DNA of 64,000 bases, taken from positions 67,699 to 131,698 of the forward strand of contig CAYJMF010000004.1 of NCBI GenBank assembly GCA_964370855.1, written 5' to 3'. A program made the translations under genes and the position numbers. Below are positions 30,751 through 37,162 of this stretch, piece after piece. This stretch comes from JAKLKS01 sp964370855 (GTDB lineage: Bacteria > Planctomycetota > JAJSAM01 > JAKLKS01). The notes beneath the pieces were generated by a model. The model was not told the origin of the DNA. It saw only the letters and a program-made list of their open reading frames with translations, and did not search any database. The stretch's first letter is position 1; each line of letters opens with the position of its first letter.

Positions 30751-31760
30751 AGTGGTGCCCGGTCCCCGCGGGGAGGCTTCATGAAGTTCCGGATCGTGAT
30801 CGAGCAGGACGAGGACGGCGCCTTCGTCGCGAGCTGCCCCCCCCTCCGCACGGGGAGCTGGACGCGCAGTTCGAACCGCTCGAAACCGTGGGCGTAGGGG
30901 CGGCCGATCCACGCGCCGAAGCAGGGCTGGTCGTCGGGGACGCAACCGCTCGACGGGAGCCAGGTGCCGTACAGCCACTCGAGCGCCCGCAGTTCGAGGT
31001 CGCCGCCGCCGCGGACGTCCACCTCGGCGACGGTCATGGCGGGGAAGTCGAACCGGCCGACCTCGCCCTCCGGCTCGACCCGGTCCACCACCACCGCCAC
31101 GTCGAACCGGCACTTGTCGAGGGGGACGATCTCCGGATCCTCCCACTGGTAGCCGAGCCACTGCCCGTCGGCGAGGCCGCGGGCCTCGGCCCAGGCCACG
31201 AGACGGCGGGTCGCATCCACCACGGCGGTGCCCTGGTAGGGGCGCAGGACCCGCACGTAGGCCACGGTGCGCGCGGGGAGATCCCGCAGGCGAACCCGGA
31301 ACCGGTCGGGGTTCTTCCCGCGCGGGATCCGCTCAAGCCGGGCGCGGCGCTCCACGCTCGTCTCCGCCGCCACCAGTTCCTCCCTCCGGCGGGACCGCCA
31401 CTCCTCGAGGTCGAAGGCGCTCGGGGGCACGCCGTAACGCCGCTTGAAGCTCCGGCTGAAATCGGAGGAGGAGGAGAACCCGCACTCCAGTGCGATCGCC
31501 GTGAGGGAGCGGCGCCGGCCGTGGGAGAGCAGGTGGAGGGCGCGCTCCAGCCGGACCCGCTTCGTGAAATCGGCGACCGTCTCACCGACCACGGCCCGGA
31601 ACACCCGGTGGAAGTGGAAGGGCGAGAAGAACGCCTTCCCGGCGATCTCCTCGAGCCGGAGCGGCCGGTCGAGATTCTTCACGACGTGATCCACGGCGCG
31701 GTTCACGCGCTCGACGTAGTCCACCGGCGGGGGGCGATCGGGGGTTTTCCGGATTCGCAA
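30747..31760 (-). CDS. AraC-type regulator with GyrI-like ligand domain; C-terminus reads into a hicB remnant
   Basis: 337 residues. Two helix-turn-helix motifs of the AraC family fill about residues 15-115 (EEIAGKAFFSPFHFHRVFRA; IALECGFSSSSDFSRSFKRR), followed by a GyrI-like small-molecule-binding domain at about 150-305. Related regulators sense drugs or other hydrophobic compounds. The last roughly 28 residues (QLATKAPSSSCSITIRNF and following) are the antisense translation of a truncated hicB, so the natural C-terminus and stop have probably been lost. The start is a TTG with a TAGACT box 12 bases upstream. A GTG about a dozen codons further in (before DYVERVNRAV) is an alternative start. 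Confidence 0.85.
   Translation of the reverse strand: MRIRKTPDRPPPVDYVERVNRAVDHVVKNLDRPLRLEEIAGKAFFSPFHFHRVFRAVVGETVADFTKRVRLERALHLLSHGRRRSLTAIALECGFSSSSDFSRSFKRRYGVPPSAFDLEEWRSRRREELVAAETSVERRARLERIPRGKNPDRFRVRLRDLPARTVAYVRVLRPYQGTAVVDATRRLVAWAEARGLADGQWLGYQWEDPEIVPLDKCRFDVAVVVDRVEPEGEVGRFDFPAMTVAEVDVRGGGDLELRALEWLYGTWLPSSGCVPDDQPCFGAWIGRPYAHGFERFELRVQLPVRRGGQLATKAPSSSCSITIRNFMKPPRGDRAPL
30781..30846 (+). pseudogene. Truncated hicB antitoxin remnant
   Basis: From ATG 30781 the frame reads MKFRIVIEQDEDGAFVASCP, the classic start of HicB antitoxins, with GGGGAGG in front. After a run of C (30837-30844) the frame loses all HicB resemblance (PLRTGSWTRSS), and no hicA is present. It now lies antisense inside the 3' end of the AraC gene. 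I read this as a deletion scar. Confidence 0.6.
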
Positions 31761-31858
31761 GATCGGGCAAGCAGTCTAGCGCCGGGCGTGGCAACCTCTC
31801 CCCCGTCGCCGGGGGCCGGGCCGGGTGGCCGGGCGCACCGGGGCGGGGGGAGGGCGGA

Positions 31859-32362
31859 ATGAGGCGGTTCGCTTGGGTCGCGGGCGTCGTCGTCGTCGCG
31901 GTGGCAGGGGCGGTCCTGGTCTTCAGCCGGCCGTCCCTGGCGGAGGACGGGAAGGGCAAGGAGAAGGAGGAGGCCATGGAGCTGGGCGCGTTCTCGGTGA
32001 GCCTTACGGTGAAGGACATCAAGGCGTCCATCGCGTTCTACGAGAAGCTCGGCTTCAAGTCCGTCATGGGGAAGCCCGAGCAGAACTGGATCATCCTCCG
32101 CAACGGGACCACCACCATCGGGCTGTTCCAGGGGATGTTCGAGAGGAACCTCCTCACCTTCAACCCCGGCTGGACGGCGGAGGCGAAGCCGCTGGAGAAG
32201 TTCCAGGACGTGCGCGACATCCAGCGCATCCTCAAGTCCCGCGGCCTCGAGCCGAAGCCCGAGGCCGACCCGTCATCGAAGGGCCCGGCGAGCCTGATGC
32301 TGAAGGATCCCGACGGCAACCCGATCCTGCTGGACCAGCACGTTCCGCGTCCGGGGGAGTAG
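31859..32362 (+). CDS. Exported VOC-superfamily (glyoxalase-like) protein
   Basis: 167 residues. A hydrophobic N-terminus (FAWVAGVVVVAVAGAVLVFS) acts as signal peptide or membrane anchor, followed by a charged linker and one VOC domain (FSVSLTVKDIKASIAFYEKL; ASLMLKDPDGNPILLDQH). VOC proteins are metal-dependent lyases, dioxygenases or resistance binders, and most are cytoplasmic. A second in-frame ATG before ELGAFSVSLTV would give a cytoplasmic form, so the leader may be an addition. The gene ends just before a strong hairpin shared with the convergent PhoX-like gene. Confidence 0.8.
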   Translation: MRRFAWVAGVVVVAVAGAVLVFSRPSLAEDGKGKEKEEAMELGAFSVSLTVKDIKASIAFYEKLGFKSVMGKPEQNWIILRNGTTTIGLFQGMFERNLLTFNPGWTAEAKPLEKFQDVRDIQRILKSRGLEPKPEADPSSKGPASLMLKDPDGNPILLDQHVPRPGE

Positions 32363-32390
32363 GGGCTGCGGTCCTCCGACGGAACGCGAA

Positions 32391-32418
32391 ACGGGGGCGG
32401 CCGGTAGGCCGCCCCCGT
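32391..32418. terminator. Strong bidirectional terminator hairpin
   Basis: ACGGGGGCGGCC-GGTA-GGCCGCCCCCGT is a perfect 12-bp stem with a 4-base loop. It lies in the 72-bp gap between the convergent VOC and PhoX-like genes, and is the clearest terminator structure in the window. Confidence 0.8.
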
Positions 32419-32434
32419 GCGCGTCACACCTCTC

Positions 32435-33793
32435 CTACTCCTTGCGGATCTCGATGGTCATGTCGTTGCCGGAACTCGAGTGCTGCACGTTCACGAAGGC
32501 CGCCTTCGGGTCCTTCCCGAAGCAGAGGCCGGTCGGCTCCGACCCCGGGGTGGAGAGGGATGCGAACAGCACGACGTCGTCGGCGAGGCCGTCCCCGTCC
32601 CCGTCCGGGGTCGCGCACCAGATGTCCCCCGGCGTGTTGTCCTCCAGCACGTAGACGTTGCCCGACGCGTCGATGGCGAGGTTGTCGGGATTGTCGAGGC
32701 CGGTGATCGTGGAGGTCTCCACGGGCACGTTCCGGCCGGCCTTCACGAAGACCGCGACGACGGGATCCGTCCCCTTGAGGTCGATGGAGAGGACGAGGTT
32801 CTCGCTGGTGACGGCGACGTAGAGGACGCCGTCCACGATCTCGAGGTCCTCGGGGCGCCCGTAGGGGGTGCCGTTGGCCGCCTCCGCCGCGACGCGGGCG
32901 TTCACCTGCGACTGGGTCCTGTCGAGCGGGACCCAGCGGGCCTCGCCGGTGCGGGCGTCGAGGGTCGCGTCGGGATTCGACGGGTCGTAGGAGGCGTAGT
33001 CGAAGCCGATCACCTCGAGGGCGTAGAGCTGACCGCTGGAAAGGTCGCCCCGGCTGTCCGGGACGAAGCGGTAGATGCTCCCCCTGGCGAATTCGTCGAT
33101 GACGTAGAGGTCGCCGGAGGAGTCGATGGCGATCCCCTCGTGGGAGACGGAGCCCACCGCCGGGCGCGCGGTCACGGAGAGCGCCGTGGAGGGGTCCTGC
33201 GGATCGAGGACCACCTCGTACAGCAGGCCCGACTGGGCCTCCGGCACGGCCGGGTCCTTGAAGGCCGCGGTGACCGTCTCCTCGGCGAACAGCAGAGTCC
33301 CCCATGGTGTCCACTTGAGGCCGTCGAGGGCCTCCCAGTCGGAGCGCTGGAGCAGGAGCTTCGTCGTCCCGGTGTCGAGATCGGTCACGGTGAGGGAGCC
33401 GTAGGGCCCCTCGCGGGTCCCGTCGCCGTCGAGATCGAGGGCGGAGCGGACCTCGTGGGTGCGGTAGAGGAACCGGCCCGCCCACTTGCCGGTCTCGTTG
33501 ACCTGGTTCATGTCCGGCACGCAGGCCTGGGTCGCGTAGAAGTCCGGTCCGTCCGAGTAGAGCCCCTTCTCGTCCCACAGGACGGACTGGGAGAAACCGT
33601 CGGGCAGGCTGAACGGCGCGTCGGCGGGCAGGCTTCCGACGGCGACGGACCCGTCGATGGGGTCGAAGCCGAAGGCTCCCTTGACGAGGGTCCCTCCAGC
33701 CATCGCGGCCGGGATCGCCGCCGCCAGGCCCGCCGCCGCGGCGACGAGCATCGCGGTCGGCCGCCTGGACGATCTCGAGAATGCGTTCTTCAT
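32435..33793 (-). CDS. Secreted PhoX-like (DUF839) beta-propeller protein
   Basis: 452 residues. The signal peptide begins MKNAFSRSSRRPTAM with a twin-arginine-like RR and ends near AMAGG; PhoX enzymes are Tat exported. The body has PhoX-family features: SVSHEGIAIDSSGDLYVIDE, WEALDGLKWTPWGTLLFAEE and NPDNLAIDASGNVYVLED. PhoX is a calcium/iron alkaline phosphatase, and many DUF839 relatives have no proven activity. ATG 33793 has GGAGGAG upstream. The gene is alone between a terminator and its own 174-bp upstream region. Confidence 0.8.
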   Translation of the reverse strand: MKNAFSRSSRRPTAMLVAAAAGLAAAIPAAMAGGTLVKGAFGFDPIDGSVAVGSLPADAPFSLPDGFSQSVLWDEKGLYSDGPDFYATQACVPDMNQVNETGKWAGRFLYRTHEVRSALDLDGDGTREGPYGSLTVTDLDTGTTKLLLQRSDWEALDGLKWTPWGTLLFAEETVTAAFKDPAVPEAQSGLLYEVVLDPQDPSTALSVTARPAVGSVSHEGIAIDSSGDLYVIDEFARGSIYRFVPDSRGDLSSGQLYALEVIGFDYASYDPSNPDATLDARTGEARWVPLDRTQSQVNARVAAEAANGTPYGRPEDLEIVDGVLYVAVTSENLVLSIDLKGTDPVVAVFVKAGRNVPVETSTITGLDNPDNLAIDASGNVYVLEDNTPGDIWCATPDGDGDGLADDVVLFASLSTPGSEPTGLCFGKDPKAAFVNVQHSSSGNDMTIEIRKE

Positions 33794-33967
33794 GGTTCGC
33801 TCCTCCGTACCGGCCGGACGCACCACGCGCCCGGCGCTGACGGGGGATCCTCCGATCCGAGTGTTGGCGGACGCGGGGTCGGGGTGCAAACGAGACATGA
33901 ATCCGCGTGCACGGCCGGGGGAGAGGAGGCGAGGGTCGGGTTCCCGCTCAGGCGGACCCGGGTCCCC

Positions 33968-36900
33968 TCACTTCACCGGCCGCCCCGGATGGACGATGTC
34001 GATGGCGGCCGCCCCCTCCTCGGGCAGGTCCGCCTCCTTCGCCGCCGCGGGATCCGTGGAGTCGCGCCACTCGTCGTCGCAAAGGCGGGCGGTCCATCGG
34101 CCCGGCTCCAGGCGCAGCTCTATTCGCCCCCGGTGGTCCGTCGTCTCCGCCTCGTACTCCCCCGGTTCCGCTCCGGCCCGGGTGAGGCGCACGTTGGCCC
34201 CCGCCACGGGTCCGCCCCCGGCGTCGAGGATCCTCACGACGAGGGTCCCGCCGCGCCGGAGCGTGACGACCACGGGACCCGCGGCCGGGACCTCGACGGG
34301 CACCTCCCTCGCGAGGAACCCCTCGGCGGCGACGGAGATCGCCCCCGTCCCGCGGGCGAGGTGGCGCAGGGTGAACAGCCCGTCGCGGCCCGTCACGACG
34401 TCCTCCCGCGTCGGCGTCCACAGCTCGCCCGCCGAGACGACCGCCCCCGGCACCGGCGCGCCCGCCCCGTCCACGACGCGGCCCTCGACGTCGACGCCGG
34501 GATCGAGGCGGATCTCGCCGAGATCCGTCGCCGCCCCCGGGGCCACCGCGGCGTCGATGCGCATCGGCGCGAAGCCCGCGATCTCGAGGAGGAGCCCGAG
34601 GTCCCCGGCGGGCATCTTCTCCAGGGCCAGGAGGCCCCCGTTCCACGGGACGGAGGAGCGGCTGGTGCTCTCGCCCCCGTCGGTCCTCCGGACGATCCCC
34701 ACCCCGACCGTTTCCGGCGCGGCGCCGCCGGCCGGAAGGACGAGCCGGGCCCGGATCGTCCCCCCCCGCTTCACCACGATGCGAGCGTCCTCCCCGGGGA
34801 CCTCGACCCGGAGGTCGTCGTCCGGGCCGCCGCCGGGAACGAGAACGAGGATCACCTGGTGCGTCCCGTCCCGGAGCCCGTCCACGCGGAACCGCCCCGC
34901 GGCATCGGTGATCCCCTCCCCCTCCGACGGGGGGACCTTGCCCGCCATCTGCCAGGGGCGGGAGATCAGCATCTTCACCCCCGCGAGCGGGCTCCCGGCG
35001 TCGTCCACCAGCGTCCCCGCCACGGCGAGCCCCGGCTCGAGGCGCACCTCCATGGAGCCGTCCCCCTCCGCGGGGAACTCCACCTCGGTCCGCACGGCGA
35101 GGCAGCCCGACGCGTCCACGTGCAGGGGGAACCGGCCGGGCGTCGGCTTCTCGATCACGTAGAGGCCCGGCTCCGGCTCGGGGAAGGGCCGCAGGAACCC
35201 GAGCGCCACCACCATCACCCGTGCCCCCGTCCCGGGGGTCCCGTCGGGCCGGAGGAGGCGGACCCGGAAGCTTCCCGACGCCCGGATCCCGAAGTCCGCC
35301 CGGAGCACGGGCTCGGCCTCCGTCGGGGACAGCCCGCGGGCCGGGGCCGAGCGGCCGAACTCCCGCTGTACCGCGACGGCGACGTAGGCGGCGCCGAGGT
35401 CGAGGCCGTCCACCTCGTAGGAGCCGTCCTCCCCGACCTCGCCCCGGAGCGCCTGGATCGTGCGTCCTCCCCGGGTGCTCGTGCCCCCGGGCGTCGCCAG
35501 CATGTCCTCCGCGTCCGCCGGGAGCACGTAGACGACGGCCCCCGCCGCGGGCTTGCCGTCGGGGAGGGTCGCCACGCCGCGCAGCGTCGCGGCCCGCGGG
35601 AGGCGAAGGACGATCTCCCGGTCCCGCTTCGCGTCCCCCTCGAGCACGAGGGATTCGGCGCCGGGGCCGTGGCCGCGGGCCTCGGCCCGCACGGTGACGA
35701 TCTCGCCGGTCTCGATGCCGTCGAGGCGCGCGCGGCCGAGGGCGTCCGTGACGGCCCCGCCGTAGGGGGACCCGAAGACGAGCTTCGTGGCGCTCCCCGC
35801 CCCGGCCTTGAGGGATCCCCCGGGCAGGACCGCCACCCGCGCCCCGGCGAGCGGCGTCCCCTCGCGGTCGTCGAGGACCGTGACGGCGACGGCTCCGCCG
35901 CGGGCGAGGACCAACTCCACGACGGACTCGCGGCCCGCTTCGAGGGTCGCGGCGCCGTCCGCCCGGACGAGGCCCGGGGCCCGGGCGAGGAGGACGCAGG
36001 GGCCGTCTTCGAGGCCGTCCATGGACGCGCTCCCGTCTGGGCCCGTCGTCAGGGCGACGGGCTCCCCTCCCTCGGGGGTGACCGTCACGAGGGCTTCCGC
36101 GACGGGGGTCCTCCCCGGCCCGGTCAGCACGCGCACCGACAACCGGGCCCCGTCGAAGGAGGGTGCCGCCCCCGGGGGGGCCTCCACCGCCTCGATCGGC
36201 GGCGGGGGAGCCGCTCCTCCCTCCGGGTTCCGCCCGATCCCGCCGGGTCCGCCACTGGCGGACGCGGCCGGCCCGCCCGGTTCCGGACCACGCTCCCCGC
36301 CGCGTGGAAGGAGGAGGAGGGTCCCGGCCGCGAGGACCAGGACCACGGCCGCGCCGGCCAGTTTCGCGTTGATGCCCATGACCAGTACCCCCGTGGCTGC
36401 CCCGGCGCCGGGGCCCGCGGGCCCGGGGCCGGGAGGTTCCTCGCGGCGGATGATGGGAAGGAGGAGGAGCGTCCAGGCCCTGCGGTCCCCCCCGTGGTCA
36501 CCGTCGAGCCGGTCCCGGAGCATCGCGAGTCCCCGCTTGAGGCGGGTCCGGATCGTCTCGAGGGGGGCGGCGAGGCGGGTCGCGATGTCGGGAGGGGAGA
36601 GATCCTCGAAGTAGCGCAGGAGGACGGCGGTCCGGTACGGCTCCTCCAGCTCGCGCACGGCGTGGGCCACGCGCTCGACGACCTCGGCCCGCTCGAGGAG
36701 GTCCGCCGGGGAGGGCGGGAGCGGGCCCGGCGGGGCCGAGGTTTCGTGGATCCCCCGGCGGCGTTCCCCGCGCCCGAGGTTGGAGGCGACGTTCCGGAGC
36801 ACGGTCCCGAGCCAGGCCCGCGAGGGGCGCGGCGGGGGGGACTGGAGGGCGCGGAGCCAGACCTCCTGCTCGAGGTCGTCGGCGCGGTTCCCGTCGCGGA

Positions 36901-36982
36901 CCAGCGCCACGGCGACCCGCCGCACCCAGGCGCGGTGGGCGAGCAGTTCCTCGAGCCGGTCGGCGGGCAGCGGGTGGTCCAT
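33968..36982 (-). CDS. ECF sigma factor fused to a membrane span and exported CarboxypepD_reg repeats
   Basis: 1004 residues in one frame. Residues 1-165 are an ECF sigma factor: region 2 (ALVRDGNRADDLEQEVWLRA) and region 4 (EEPYRTAVLLRYFEDLSPPD, then a TIRTRLKRGL recognition helix). A Pro/Gly linker leads to one membrane span at about 203-223 (AGAAVVLVLAAGTLLLL). About 770 residues of carboxypeptidase-regulatory-like modules follow and would lie outside the membrane. Sigma activity could thus be governed by an extracytoplasmic signal without a separate anti-sigma factor. ATG 36982 was chosen because GGGGAG precedes it and the N-terminus then aligns with the divergent paralog. An internal ATG before the span could also yield the sensor alone. 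Confidence 0.85.
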   Translation of the reverse strand: MDHPLPADRLEELLAHRAWVRRVAVALVRDGNRADDLEQEVWLRALQSPPPRPSRAWLGTVLRNVASNLGRGERRRGIHETSAPPGPLPPSPADLLERAEVVERVAHAVRELEEPYRTAVLLRYFEDLSPPDIATRLAAPLETIRTRLKRGLAMLRDRLDGDHGGDRRAWTLLLLPIIRREEPPGPGPAGPGAGAATGVLVMGINAKLAGAAVVLVLAAGTLLLLPRGGERGPEPGGPAASASGGPGGIGRNPEGGAAPPPPIEAVEAPPGAAPSFDGARLSVRVLTGPGRTPVAEALVTVTPEGGEPVALTTGPDGSASMDGLEDGPCVLLARAPGLVRADGAATLEAGRESVVELVLARGGAVAVTVLDDREGTPLAGARVAVLPGGSLKAGAGSATKLVFGSPYGGAVTDALGRARLDGIETGEIVTVRAEARGHGPGAESLVLEGDAKRDREIVLRLPRAATLRGVATLPDGKPAAGAVVYVLPADAEDMLATPGGTSTRGGRTIQALRGEVGEDGSYEVDGLDLGAAYVAVAVQREFGRSAPARGLSPTEAEPVLRADFGIRASGSFRVRLLRPDGTPGTGARVMVVALGFLRPFPEPEPGLYVIEKPTPGRFPLHVDASGCLAVRTEVEFPAEGDGSMEVRLEPGLAVAGTLVDDAGSPLAGVKMLISRPWQMAGKVPPSEGEGITDAAGRFRVDGLRDGTHQVILVLVPGGGPDDDLRVEVPGEDARIVVKRGGTIRARLVLPAGGAAPETVGVGIVRRTDGGESTSRSSVPWNGGLLALEKMPAGDLGLLLEIAGFAPMRIDAAVAPGAATDLGEIRLDPGVDVEGRVVDGAGAPVPGAVVSAGELWTPTREDVVTGRDGLFTLRHLARGTGAISVAAEGFLAREVPVEVPAAGPVVVTLRRGGTLVVRILDAGGGPVAGANVRLTRAGAEPGEYEAETTDHRGRIELRLEPGRWTARLCDDEWRDSTDPAAAKEADLPEEGAAAIDIVHPGRPVK

Positions 36983-37111
36983 CGGTCTCCCCATGAAACA
37001 CCGGCGGGCGGAAACGGGGTCCAGGGGATCGGGGGCGACGCGGAGGGCAGGGAGCGGCCCGCCGTCCGTTCCCTCCCGTCCTCCCCCGGCTGTGACATCG
37101 GTCGGATTCCG

Positions 37112-37136
37112 GGAACCCCCTGGACCGGTCCCCGTT
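37112..37136 (+). promoter_or_regulatory. Candidate ECF-type promoter
   Basis: GGAAC (37112-37116), 16 bases, CGTT (37133-37136) fits the known ECF promoter pattern of a GGAAC -35 and a CGTT -10. It lies 26 bases before the start of the ECF-fusion gene, so autoactivation is possible. Short motifs like this arise by chance in GC-rich DNA. Confidence 0.3.
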
Positions 37137-37162
37137 CCCGACTCCGCTAACAGTGTGAGTCC

